Assembly: GCA_958419945.1 (NCBI GenBank)
Contig: CATZIC010000038.1
Coordinates: 1 to 19,228 of the forward strand
Direction of reading: 5' to 3'
Source: an uncultured Clostridia bacterium
Lineage (GTDB): Bacteria; Bacillota; Clostridia; Christensenellales; Borkfalkiaceae
DNA length: 19,228 nucleotides
This document shows positions 1-7,924 of the stretch, in pieces. The translations under genes and the position numbers were made by a program. The stretch's first letter is position 1, and the number at the start of each line of letters is the position of its first letter. Under the pieces are notes generated by a model. It was given only the letters and a program-made list of their open reading frames with translations, ran no database searches and was not told the origin of the DNA.

Positions 1-38
1 TATTTCAAAGTTTTTTGAAATTCAGGCGGATTTTTTTA
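1..38 (+). terminator. Possible 3' part of a terminator from an upstream gene
   Basis: A small AT hairpin (arms 3-9 and 14-20) is followed by GGCGGA and a run of seven T. If the missing upstream bases held the complement of TTCAGGCGGAT, this would be the right half of a long intrinsic terminator. The left arm lies outside the window, so this is inference. Confidence 0.35.
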
Positions 39-58
39 TGAAAAAAATTATTAAATGC

Positions 59-86
59 TTGACAAATTTATTTTGACGAGGATAAT
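59..86 (+). promoter_or_regulatory. Sigma-A-type promoter for the ArsR/DUF2087 gene
   Basis: TTGACA at 59-64 is followed after 16 bases by GATAAT at 81-86; an overlapping TAATAA would give an 18-base spacer. Transcription would start near 93, leaving a leader of about 45 bases before the ATG at 140. Confidence 0.6.
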
Positions 87-139
87 AATAAATAGAAAAA
101 TCCGTTTTTGTCCAAACAAAAACAAAAAAGGTGCGCGGC

Positions 140-664
140 ATGAAAGGAGACGTTCTCCTCAGCGCTTTGGCAGATAAATCACGGCTGAGAATCCTTGCTT
201 CTCTTACCGAAAGACCGAAGTTTGTCGAAGAACTGAGTTTGGAACTTAATATTTCCGTCTCGACGGTCAGTTTTCATTTAAAGAAGCTACTGACCGCCAA
301 TCTTGTCGTTGCAAAAAAAGAGCAGTATTATCAAATTTACTCAATATCAAATAAAGTATTGTCGGAAGATTTATCAAGGCTGCTTAAAACCGCGCTTCCT
401 GATAAGGACGTTTTTGTAAACGCTGTCAAAAAGGAATGTTTTGAAAACGGCAGGGTGCTGGATCTTCCCGTTCAGATAAATAAACGAAAGGCGGTTTACA
501 AAATAATTGCGGACGAATTCAGTCCCGCTAAATCTTATACCGAGGGCGAAGCCTCGCTTATAATTGCCGAAAAGTGTGAAGATTATATGACGGCAAAGCG
601 TGAAATGCTTGACTACGGGTACATTAAAAGGCAGAAAGGGAAAATCGTAAAAGTGCCCCTATAA
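140..664 (+). CDS. ArsR-type winged-helix regulator with DUF2087 domain
   Basis: Predicted DNA-binding transcription regulator of 174 residues. Residues about 8-80 form an ArsR-like winged helix, with a likely recognition helix near STVSFHLKKL (41-50). Residues about 108-172 match the DUF2087 pattern (KRKAVYKIIADEF, YTEGEA, EDYMTAKREMLDYG), which often follows an ArsR-type helix-turn-helix. I see no cysteine cluster typical of metal-sensing ArsR proteins, so the signal is unknown. A GTG at 131 would add three residues but overlaps the purine-rich ribosome site that ends about 131; the ATG at 140 has 8-base spacing and is preferred. The stop codon lies inside a copy of the dispersed intergenic element. 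Its own promoter is upstream. There is no sign that it controls the topoisomerase genes beyond adjacency. Confidence 0.85.
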   Translation: MKGDVLLSALADKSRLRILASLTERPKFVEELSLELNISVSTVSFHLKKLLTANLVVAKKEQYYQIYSISNKVLSEDLSRLLKTALPDKDVFVNAVKKECFENGRVLDLPVQINKRKAVYKIIADEFSPAKSYTEGEASLIIAEKCEDYMTAKREMLDYGYIKRQKGKIVKVPL

Positions 665-684
665 GCCCGTTATCGCATAATTTT
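649..684 (+). repeat. Dispersed intergenic element, copy A
   Basis: AAAAGT at 649 leads into CTATAAGCCCGTTATC and then CATAATTTT. It overlaps the last codons and supplies the TAA stop (662-664) of the regulator gene. The core is almost identical to those at 6241 and 8850. Confidence 0.75.
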
Positions 685-796
685 AAACAATTTTCAACAA
701 GAAACGCACAAAATCCAACAAGCTAACAACATTAAAAACAAAACTTAACTAAACAAGTAAAATTTAAACTTATTTCACGTATAGGAGGAATCGGTT

Positions 797-2773
797 ATGC
801 AAAATAAAAACTATGTGGCAGAGAATATTAAAATTCTCGAAGGCTTAGAGGCCGTAAGGCTAAGGCCGGGCATGTACATTGGGGGAACCAACGTAAAGGG
901 CCTACACCACATTTTATGGGAAATCGTAGATAACTCTATCGACGAAGTATCGAACGGTTATGGGGACACCGTGCTGGTAGTTTTATATCCCGACGGCAGT
1001 GCTTCCGTCGAGGACAATGGCAGGGGAATTCCGACCGATATTCATCCCAAAGCCAAAGTTTCGGGTGTAGAAGTCGTGTTTACTCACCTTCACGCAGGCG
1101 GAAAATTCGATAATGACAACTACAACTATTCGGGCGGCCTTCACGGCGTAGGCGCATCGGTAACAAATGCGCTTTCCGAATGGCTTAAAGTAGAGGTCTT
1201 TAAAAAGACTATTTATAAAATGGATTTTAAAAGTTACGTTGATAAAAAGACGGGTAAAATCCATGCGGGCGTGCCGACGGGACCGCTTGTTGATACAAAA
1301 GTCGCTACCAAAAAGACGGGTACTTTCGTACGCTTTAAACCGGATCCGACAATGTTCGAATCCGTAGAGTTTAACGCCGAAGTTATCGCAAGAAGGCTAA
1401 GGGAACTTGCGTTCTTAAATAAAGGTATTAAACTTAAATTTGTCGACAACCGCTCCAAAACACCGGAAGAATTGACTTTCTGCTACGAAGGCGGAATTTA
1501 CGATTACGTAAAATATCTTAACGAAGGCAACAACGTTTTGGTGGACAACCCGATTTATGCGAGCACCGAGGTCGATTTGGGCGAAAAGCTGGATAAAATG
1601 AAAGTGGAATTCGCCATTCAGCATACCGACGGCTATAACGAAACGGTTTTGTCTTTCGTAAACAATATTCCCACGCCCGAAGGCGGTAAGCACGAAGAAG
1701 GTTTCAAGTCCGGCCTAACAAAAGCCCTTAACGAATACGCACGCGCGCACGGCCAACTTAAAGATAAAGACGAAAACTTTTTAGGCGAAGATTTCCGAAA
1801 AGGCATGACTGCGATAATTTCCATAAAAATGAAGAATGCGCAGTTTGAAGGACAGACCAAGGCAAAACTCGGTAACCCGGAAGTCAAAAACGCAATGGAC
1901 GGCGTTACCTACTCCGAGCTCGGCAAGGTAATGAAGAGCAAAAAGCAGTTTGCGGACTTCGATAAAATTATTCAAAAGGCCATCGAAGAGGCTAAAGTCA
2001 GAAAGGCGATAAAGCACGCCAAGGACATTGCAAGGGCAAAAACCTCGGCGGACCGCACCAAGCTTGTCGGTAAACTTGCCGACTGCTCGTCAAGAAAGGC
2101 GGCTTTAAACGAAGTGTTTATCGTGGAAGGCGATTCCGCAGGCGGAAGCGCGAAGCAAGGGAGAGATCGTCAGTATCAGGCAATACTTCCGCTCCGTGGT
2201 AAACCGCTTAACGCTGAGAAAAAGCGTATCGAAAAGATTTTGGAAAACGAAGAAATCCGTACCATTATAAGCGCACTCGGCACCGGCATCGGCGACGACT
2301 TCAAGATGAAGGACTTAAATTACGACAAAGTAATTATCTTATCCGACGCCGACCAGGACGGCGCACACATTCGTGCAATACTTTTAACCTTCTTCTATCG
2401 CTACATGAAACCGCTTATTCAGGAAGGTCACGTTTACATCGGCATGCCACCCCTTTATAAGATTTTCAAAAAGGACGTTGTCGAATACGCTTACGACGAT
2501 AAGGAGCTTAAAAAGAAGATAGAAATCGTCGGGAGAGGCTACTCCTTACAGCGCTATAAAGGTCTTGGTGAAATGAACCCGCAGCAACTTTGGGAAACCA
2601 CTATGAACCCCAAAACCCGCATGCTTATGCGCGTAACGCTAGACGATATTGCCGAAGCCGAAAGACTTATTCCTATACTTATGGGAAGCGAATCGGACGG
2701 CAGAAAGGCCTATATCCAGAACTATGCGGACTTTAATAAAGAAGATAACTTCGAACTTCGTAAAGAAGGCTAA
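797..2773 (+). CDS. parE: Type IIA DNA topoisomerase B subunit (topo IV-like ParE/GyrB)
   Basis: ATP-driven B subunit that pairs with the next gene to pass one DNA duplex through another. At 658 residues it has the usual Firmicutes length without the insertion of enterobacterial GyrB. The N-terminal GHKL ATPase shows Glu42 (WEIVDN), Asp73 in EDNGRG, and GLHGVGA near 115-121. The TOPRIM domain shows EGDSAGGS from Glu444 and the acidic DADQDG motif from Asp517, followed by the conserved QRYKGLGEMN. Phrases such as HIRAILLTFFYRYMKPLI and TTMNPKTRMLMRVT look closer to ParE or to the second clostridial paralogue than to GyrB. No dnaA, dnaN or recF is nearby, as would be common for gyrB. A strong AGGAGG-type site (about 783-788) sits before the ATG. 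GyrB remains a possible label because the two families are hard to part by eye. Confidence 0.9.
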   Translation: MQNKNYVAENIKILEGLEAVRLRPGMYIGGTNVKGLHHILWEIVDNSIDEVSNGYGDTVLVVLYPDGSASVEDNGRGIPTDIHPKAKVSGVEVVFTHLHAGGKFDNDNYNYSGGLHGVGASVTNALSEWLKVEVFKKTIYKMDFKSYVDKKTGKIHAGVPTGPLVDTKVATKKTGTFVRFKPDPTMFESVEFNAEVIARRLRELAFLNKGIKLKFVDNRSKTPEELTFCYEGGIYDYVKYLNEGNNVLVDNPIYASTEVDLGEKLDKMKVEFAIQHTDGYNETVLSFVNNIPTPEGGKHEEGFKSGLTKALNEYARAHGQLKDKDENFLGEDFRKGMTAIISIKMKNAQFEGQTKAKLGNPEVKNAMDGVTYSELGKVMKSKKQFADFDKIIQKAIEEAKVRKAIKHAKDIARAKTSADRTKLVGKLADCSSRKAALNEVFIVEGDSAGGSAKQGRDRQYQAILPLRGKPLNAEKKRIEKILENEEIRTIISALGTGIGDDFKMKDLNYDKVIILSDADQDGAHIRAILLTFFYRYMKPLIQEGHVYIGMPPLYKIFKKDVVEYAYDDKELKKKIEIVGRGYSLQRYKGLGEMNPQQLWETTMNPKTRMLMRVTLDDIAEAERLIPILMGSESDGRKAYIQNYADFNKEDNFELRKEG

Positions 2774-2808
2774 AAGTCGGCCTATAAGTCGGTTATTACA
2801 GTAAATTT
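2772..2808 (+). repeat. Dispersed intergenic element, copy B
   Basis: The element starts within the TAA stop of the B-subunit gene: TAAAAGT, then CTATAAGTCGGTTATT and a T-rich end. It lies between two genes that are probably co-transcribed. A 16-base palindrome follows at once (2799-2814, one G-T pair). Confidence 0.65.
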
Positions 2809-2885
2809 GCTGTCTTTAGGCAGTACGTAAGACGCTAAAGAACGCTAAAAGAAGACCGATTTATTCGACATTTTTGAGGTGAAAA

Positions 2886-5333
2886 ATGGAAATTACAGGA
2901 AACGAAAAAAATATAATAAACAATGCCTTTGAAGACGTTTTACATAATTCGATGATTCCTTATGCGGAATACGTAATTTTGGACAGGGCCATTCCGCGTG
3001 TAGAGGACGGGCTTAAACCGGTCCAAAGAAGAATCATTTATTCAATGTATGAAAACGGAATCTTCCCCGACAAAGGCTACAAAAAAAGTGCCAGGGTTGT
3101 CGGTGAAGTTTTAGGTAAATACCACCCCCACGGCGATATTTCCGTATACGACGCAATGGTAAGGCTCGCTCAGCCATATAACATGCGTATGACCCTTGTA
3201 AACGGCCAGGGTAACTTCGGTTCGGTGGACGGCGACCCCGCCGCTGCAATGCGTTACACCGAAGTCAAAATGCAACCGCTTGCGTTAGAGCTTGTAAAAG
3301 ATATTGAAAAGGATACCGTAAAATGGAATCTTAACTTCGACGATTCTTTGAAAGAGCCGGACGTTTTGCCCGGGCATTATCCTAACTTACTCGTAAACGG
3401 CGCAACGGGTATAGCGGTAGGGCTTGCCACAAACATTCCCCCGCATAATCTCGGAGAGGTAATAGACGGCGCCTGCGCATACATAGAAAATCCGAAAATC
3501 TCTCTTGACGAAATTATGAAAATCGTTTCGGGGCCGGACTTTCCGACGGGCGGCTTTGTAATTGCGGGCGACGAACTCAAAAAAGCTTACGCAACCGGCA
3601 AAGGCAAAATTATGATGCGTGCTAAACTTCACCTTGAAGAAAACGACAAGGGACAGAAAAGCATAGTCATAACGGAAATTCCTTATACGGTAAACAAAGC
3701 GGATATGCTCAGAAAGATCGACGAAATGTGTTCGGACGGCGACGACAAGCGCAAAAAACAGGTGCTTGCGGATAACATTATGTCGGTTGCCGACGAATCC
3801 GACCGTAACGGTATGCGTGCGGTCATAAGACTTAAAAAGGACGCCAACGTAGAAAAGACCCTCGAAGCTTTGTATAAATATTCCGATCTGCAGTTGTCGT
3901 TCGGCATTAACATGGTTGTAATAGCTGACGGCAAACCGCAGCAGCTAGGGCTTTTGGACGTCTACCGCTACTATACGGAATTCCAAAGAAACGTAATTTT
4001 GCGCAGAACAAAATACGACTTGGATAAGGCGAAAGAGCGTGCTCACATTTTGGAAGGCCTTATTATTGCGGTTACCAATATCGATGAAGTAATAAGGATA
4101 ATCAAGACTTCGCAGGATACGGCGACTGCCCGTGCAAATTTAAGAAAGGCTTTCGGACTTACGGAAAAGCAGGCGAACGCCATACTTGATTTGCGCTTGG
4201 CAAGGCTTACAAAACTCGAAGTCAACAACTTAAAGGCTGAACTTAAAAATCTTAAGGAGCTAATAAAGGAATACGAAGCCATTATTGCAAGCAAGAAAAA
4301 ACAGTTCGAAGTCGTTATCAAAGAACTTTTGGAAGTTAAAAGAAAGTACGGCGACGACAGAAGAACTACAATCGTTGATTCCGCGGATAAGATCGTGGTT
4401 AAAAAAGGCGAGGACAAAACCGTCGTTGAAACCTATTACGTTTTGGCAAGTAAGTCCGGAAATTTAAGAAAGGTTAAACCCTCGCAGTTTAAGCGCATAT
4501 GCGAAAATCAAAAACCGACGCCTCGTGATATCTTCAGCATTTCCTGTAAGGCAACGACAGAAGAACAGGTTTACGCATTTACAAACCTCGGTAACTGCTT
4601 CAAGATAGACGTCGAAGTCATGCCTGAATCTAAAGGCGGCTTAAGTGGCGGCGTTAAGCTCGAAGATATGTTCCGTCAGGCAAAGCCCGAAGAAAAGGCG
4701 GTAGGGCTGTTTGCCGTGAAAGGAATAGAAGTGCCCGAAGGCAGACTTGTATTTATCACTAAAGAGGGCAACATTAAGATTACCCCGTGGCAGGAATACA
4801 CCGTTCTTAAAGGCTACTATCAAGCAATGAAGCTCAAAGACGGAGATGAGATTATTACCGTCGAACAGGAAAAAGCTGAAACCACTGTTTTGTACGTAAC
4901 CAAAAAAGGTATGACCCTTAACATGGACGGCGAGGTGCCTGAACAAGGAAGGGTGGCAGGCGGCGTTAAAGGCATCGGCCTATATGACGGAGACGAAGTT
5001 ATTTACGCAACCCAGATAAGCGAAAAGGCAAAAATTGCAATCGGCGCATCCAACGGTATGTTTAAGATCGTGGAATGCGACACCATCAAAAAGCTCGCAA
5101 GAACGAGAAAGGGCGTAATGATTATGGACCTTGGAAACGAGAAGTTCGGCGAAATCATTTTAAGCGCCAAAGTTATCGAAGAAGGTATTACAAAAGGCGT
5201 TTACATACTTGACAGAATGTCGCAGGATTTCTACGCCACTATCGAGGACGTTCAAAAAGACAGTAGAGAGTCAAAAGGTAAACTTTTGAAAAACGTAGGT
5301 AACTGTCAGCCCGATAAGATTTTGTTCTTCTAA
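2886..5333 (+). CDS. parC: Type IIA DNA topoisomerase A subunit (topo IV-like ParC/GyrA)
   Basis: DNA-cleaving subunit of the tetramer with the preceding gene. It has 815 residues. The N-terminal breakage-reunion domain has the catalytic Tyr124 in AAAMRYTE and the conserved KYHPHGD (78-84). The start (MIPYAEYVILDRAIPRVEDG) is of the type I associate with a second clostridial type IIA enzyme, not housekeeping GyrA. The C-terminal half (from about 500) has beta-pinwheel-like repeats, but I find no QRRGGKG-type GyrA-box after the first blade, where LRKVKPSQFKRI is followed by ENQKPTPRD. The box is needed by gyrase for DNA wrapping, so a decatenase role is more likely than supercoiling. Residue 85, aligned with Ser83 of E. 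coli GyrA, is Ile; the following Asp (89) is kept. The ribosome site GAGGTGA lies just before the ATG. Many pipelines would call it gyrA. Confidence 0.9.
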   Translation: MEITGNEKNIINNAFEDVLHNSMIPYAEYVILDRAIPRVEDGLKPVQRRIIYSMYENGIFPDKGYKKSARVVGEVLGKYHPHGDISVYDAMVRLAQPYNMRMTLVNGQGNFGSVDGDPAAAMRYTEVKMQPLALELVKDIEKDTVKWNLNFDDSLKEPDVLPGHYPNLLVNGATGIAVGLATNIPPHNLGEVIDGACAYIENPKISLDEIMKIVSGPDFPTGGFVIAGDELKKAYATGKGKIMMRAKLHLEENDKGQKSIVITEIPYTVNKADMLRKIDEMCSDGDDKRKKQVLADNIMSVADESDRNGMRAVIRLKKDANVEKTLEALYKYSDLQLSFGINMVVIADGKPQQLGLLDVYRYYTEFQRNVILRRTKYDLDKAKERAHILEGLIIAVTNIDEVIRIIKTSQDTATARANLRKAFGLTEKQANAILDLRLARLTKLEVNNLKAELKNLKELIKEYEAIIASKKKQFEVVIKELLEVKRKYGDDRRTTIVDSADKIVVKKGEDKTVVETYYVLASKSGNLRKVKPSQFKRICENQKPTPRDIFSISCKATTEEQVYAFTNLGNCFKIDVEVMPESKGGLSGGVKLEDMFRQAKPEEKAVGLFAVKGIEVPEGRLVFITKEGNIKITPWQEYTVLKGYYQAMKLKDGDEIITVEQEKAETTVLYVTKKGMTLNMDGEVPEQGRVAGGVKGIGLYDGDEVIYATQISEKAKIAIGASNGMFKIVECDTIKKLARTRKGVMIMDLGNEKFGEIILSAKVIEEGITKGVYILDRMSQDFYATIEDVQKDSRESKGKLLKNVGNCQPDKILFF

Positions 5334-5361
5334 TCGGCAAAGAAAGTAAATTATAAAACAA

Positions 5362-5405
5362 AACAGGCAAAAATCGGGCTATAGGTCGGTTTTTGCCTGT
5401 TTTTT
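5362..5405 (+). terminator. Intrinsic terminator of the topoisomerase operon
   Basis: A 15-bp stem (5362-5376 with 5387-5401, one G-T pair) encloses a 10-base loop and runs into six T. The loop and inner stem are a copy of the dispersed intergenic element (CTATAGGTCGG). Confidence 0.9.
5369..5395 (+). repeat. Dispersed intergenic element, copy C
   Basis: The core GGGCTATAGGTCGGTTTTT occupies the top of the terminator hairpin of the topoisomerase operon. Confidence 0.6.
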
Positions 5406-5619
5406 GTGTATCGTAAAGGTTTTCGGAAGGTAATTTAAGCGGCCAAAATAAATGGTTAATGCTGAAAAAATAAAAAGCTTATTTTGCCGCTAAATAATTA
5501 AAAAGTCCGCCTATGGGTCGGTTATCGGCTATTTTTCAGAATTTTATATAGCCTTTTTGTGGGATTTGATTATAAAATAGGGTATTATGTAAAAAATGGA
5601 TTAAAACGGACAATTTTTG
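5406..5619. other. Gene-free stretch between operons
   Basis: Between the terminator ending at 5405 and the promoter starting at 5620 there is AT-rich DNA without a convincing open frame. The only recognisable content is copy D of the dispersed element (5501-5536). Nothing else was recognised. Confidence 0.6.
5501..5536 (+). repeat. Dispersed intergenic element, copy D
   Basis: AAAAGT, then CTATGGGTCGGTTATCGG and CTATTTTT. It stands free, about 100 bases past the terminator and 80 bases before the next promoter, so it is neither a terminator nor part of a coding end here. Confidence 0.7.
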
Positions 5620-5648
5620 TTGACGGAAGAATTACAAAAGTATATAAT
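5620..5648 (+). promoter_or_regulatory. Sigma-A promoter for the CMP kinase-like / lysS operon
   Basis: TTGACG (5620-5625), 17-base spacer, perfect TATAAT (5643-5648). The start would fall near 5655, about 33 bases before the ATG. Confidence 0.8.
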
Positions 5649-5687
5649 AATATAAAATAATTACAAAATTGATAAATCGGTGATGAC

Positions 5688-6233
5688 ATGCAATTTAAAA
5701 TTTCACTTGCAGGTGATTTAGGAAGCGGTAAAAGCACTGTTGCTAAAATACTTAAGGACAGAATGAATGCAGAGATCGTTTCCGCGGGCATTATTTATCG
5801 TGAGATAGCAGCAAAACTCAATCTTACCGTCGAACAGTTTAACATCAACAACGAAAAAGATCGTCAGTACGATACTCTTGTCGACAACATGCTGATGTCT
5901 TATGACGATAAAGAAGGCAATTACATTTTCGATTCCCGTCTTGCCTTTCACTTCGTACCGTCCGCGGTAAGTTTTTATCTTAAAGCAGATAAAGACGTTG
6001 CCGCGCACAGGGTATTTGACGCCCATAGAGCGGACGAACATTTCGGAACGATTGAAGAAACCGAAAAAAGCCTGTTTTCCCGCCGCGCAAGCGAAAAACG
6101 CCGTTACCTCGACTATTACGGGGTTGACATTTTGGACATGAATAATTACGACTTCGTAGTCGACACTACTTCCGTAACGCCGGAAGAGGTTGCCGAAAGT
6201 ATTTTAACACTTTGGAAAACCAAAGTTAAATAA
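5688..6233 (+). CDS. Cytidylate kinase-like protein (archaeal-type CMP kinase family)
   Basis: P-loop nucleotide kinase of 181 residues, probably phosphorylating CMP or dCMP. The Walker A motif GDLGSGKST spans residues 9-17. VSAGIIYREIA resembles the SAGEIFRE stretch of archaeal-type Cmk. Near the C-terminus, ASEKRRYLDYYGVDILD followed by YDFVVDTT matches the family's signature of AS-basic-RRY-YGIDI-D-YD-DT. The acceptor-side stretch DSRLAFHF replaces the usual EGRLAGW, so substrate preference is uncertain. It is much shorter than bacterial Cmk (about 220 residues) and lacks its CMP-binding insert. It has its own promoter and is probably co-transcribed with the lysyl-tRNA synthetase 61 bases downstream. 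It could be an accessory kinase if a standard cmk exists elsewhere. Confidence 0.75.
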   Translation: MQFKISLAGDLGSGKSTVAKILKDRMNAEIVSAGIIYREIAAKLNLTVEQFNINNEKDRQYDTLVDNMLMSYDDKEGNYIFDSRLAFHFVPSAVSFYLKADKDVAAHRVFDAHRADEHFGTIEETEKSLFSRRASEKRRYLDYYGVDILDMNNYDFVVDTTSVTPEEVAESILTLWKTKVK

Positions 6234-6235
6234 TA

Positions 6236-6272
6236 AAAAATAGGGCTATAAGCCCATTATCGATAGTTTTTT
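6236..6272 (+). repeat. Dispersed intergenic element, copy E
   Basis: GGGCTATAAGCCCATTATCG followed by ATAGTTTTTT lies in the 61-base gap between the CMP kinase-like gene and the lysyl-tRNA synthetase gene, just before the GAGGTGA ribosome site. GGGCT-ATA-AGCCC can form a short hairpin. Confidence 0.75.
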
Positions 6273-6294
6273 ACTAATTTTATGAGGTGAATTT

Positions 6295-7866
6295 ATGCAT
6301 TGGGCAGAAAAGCTTGCGGAAGATATTATCGCAAGAAACCCTAATAAAGAAGAATACGTTTGCGCCGCCGGAATAAGTCCTTCCGGCTCCGTTCATATTG
6401 GCAATTTCAGAGATATTGCTACTAGCTTTTACGTCGTACAGGCGCTTAAGAAGAAGGGTAAAAAAGCCCGTCTGTTGTTTTCTTGGGATGAGTTTGACAG
6501 ATTAAGAAAGGTTCCCGGAAACATTGCGGCAATCTCCGAAGATTTCGGTAAATATATCGGTATGCCTTACGCCTTTATTCCCGACCCGCATAACGAAAAA
6601 TCCTCTTATGCGGAGTATAACGAAAAGGAATTCGAAACTTCCTTAGAGGAACTCGACATCCACCCCGATTATCGCTATCAGGCAAAGGAATACACTTCCG
6701 GCAGATACGTCGAGGGCATAATTTACGCCGTAAAAAAGAGATTTGAAATTTACGACATTTTAATGAAGTATAAAACGCAGGATGCCGACGAGGGCGAAAG
6801 GGAAAAATATTATCCCTTAAACGTTTACTGCGATAAATGTCATACCGACTTTACAGAGGTTTTGTCTTCTTCCGAGGACGGAGAGGAAATTACCTTCCGT
6901 TGCAAAAAGTGCGGTGAAGAAAAGACGGTAAAAATCCGCGACTACCACTTTATAAAACTAGTATGGAAAGTGGATTGGCCTATGCGTTGGGGCGTCGAAG
7001 GGGTTGACTTCGAGCCGGGCGGAATAGACCACGCTTCCGCGAGCGGTTCATACGTCGTCGCTTCAGATATTGCCAAAAACGTTTTAGGTGTTACCCCACC
7101 ACTTTTCCACGGCTACGGTTGGTTATCTATAGCGGGCCTCGGCGACATGCACTCTTCTACAGGTAATAACATTACCCCTGCAGAGGTTTTGAAAGTTTAC
7201 GAACCTGATATGATTCGTTGGCTGTTTGCAAAGTACGAACCCAAGGCGCCGTTCTCCTTTAACTTTGACGATACCATTATACGCCATTACAGCGAGTTCG
7301 ATAAAGGTGTGGAAGCTTACAAAAACGGCGAAGCGGACGAGTTTTATGATTCCGTCTTCGATATGTGCTTAATCCACGGTAAAAACACGCGCTCCAAAGT
7401 GCCGTTCGGTGTGCTTGCAAGCGTTGCGCCTATCGTAGACTTCAAGCCCGAACCGGTAAGGGCCTTGCTTAACAAAATAGACGTGGAATTTACAAAAGAG
7501 GACGAGGAAAGACTTTTGAGAGTGAAGAATTGGATCACGATCCATCAGCCCTCCAAAATGTACAAACTTCTTACCGAAAAAAATACCGCTTACTATAACG
7601 AGCTTGACGACGCCAAAAAGTCTGCCGTCAAAAAGTTGCACGACTATATTGAGGCTCAGGACAACTTAAAAGAAAAGGACGTTCAGCAGTTCATATATTC
7701 AATAATCAACAATCCGGAACTAAGTAAGAAGGAAAACATGGCTATTCAGCAGCAATACTTTAAAGCCTTCTATAACCTTCTTATAGGTCAGGATGCGGGT
7801 CCGAGGCTTTATCTTTTCCTCGCCGCAGCCGATAAAAAGGATTATAACTTCCTTCTTGATTTTTAA
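6295..7866 (+). CDS. lysK: Class I lysyl-tRNA synthetase
   Basis: Charges tRNA-Lys with lysine in the cytoplasm. The class I (LysK) form is typical of archaea and found in some bacteria. It has 523 residues. The HIGH-type motif is His34-Ile-Gly-Asn in SGSVHIGNFRD, and the strand with FSWDEFDRLRK is characteristic. A zinc-ribbon-like pair is present: Cys179/Cys182 and Cys203/Cys206. GGIDHASASGSY (about 242-253) marks the active-site region. The KMSKS loop reads DMHSSTGNN (284-292), so the first Lys is replaced by Asp while the SS-x-GN part is kept; the open frame is intact, so I assume it works. The ribosome site GAGGTGA precedes the ATG at good spacing. It is second in an operon with the CMP kinase-like gene and ends at a strong terminator. 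Whether the genome also has class II LysRS cannot be seen here. Confidence 0.92.
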   Translation: MHWAEKLAEDIIARNPNKEEYVCAAGISPSGSVHIGNFRDIATSFYVVQALKKKGKKARLLFSWDEFDRLRKVPGNIAAISEDFGKYIGMPYAFIPDPHNEKSSYAEYNEKEFETSLEELDIHPDYRYQAKEYTSGRYVEGIIYAVKKRFEIYDILMKYKTQDADEGEREKYYPLNVYCDKCHTDFTEVLSSSEDGEEITFRCKKCGEEKTVKIRDYHFIKLVWKVDWPMRWGVEGVDFEPGGIDHASASGSYVVASDIAKNVLGVTPPLFHGYGWLSIAGLGDMHSSTGNNITPAEVLKVYEPDMIRWLFAKYEPKAPFSFNFDDTIIRHYSEFDKGVEAYKNGEADEFYDSVFDMCLIHGKNTRSKVPFGVLASVAPIVDFKPEPVRALLNKIDVEFTKEDEERLLRVKNWITIHQPSKMYKLLTEKNTAYYNELDDAKKSAVKKLHDYIEAQDNLKEKDVQQFIYSIINNPELSKKENMAIQQQYFKAFYNLLIGQDAGPRLYLFLAAADKKDYNFLLDF

Positions 7867-7900
7867 TTTCAAAATAAGAGAAAAAAGCAAAATAAGACAA

Positions 7901-7924
7901 AAAAGTCGTTCTATAGGTCGAAAA
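7901..7924 (+). repeat. Dispersed intergenic element, copy F
   Basis: AAAAGTCGTTCTATAGGTCG forms the left arm of the terminator after the lysyl-tRNA synthetase gene. The 3' half of the usual element is replaced by the complementary arm. Confidence 0.6.

Noticed and set aside
131..139. GTG start giving three more residues to the ArsR/DUF2087 protein
   Set aside because: It overlaps the only ribosome site, while the ATG at 140 is correctly spaced.
4043..4417. Antisense open frame of 124 codons within the topoisomerase A gene, and similar ones elsewhere such as 8956-9429
   Set aside because: These are shadow frames of well-supported + strand genes; low-complexity Ser/Leu composition, no ribosome sites and no recognisable domains.
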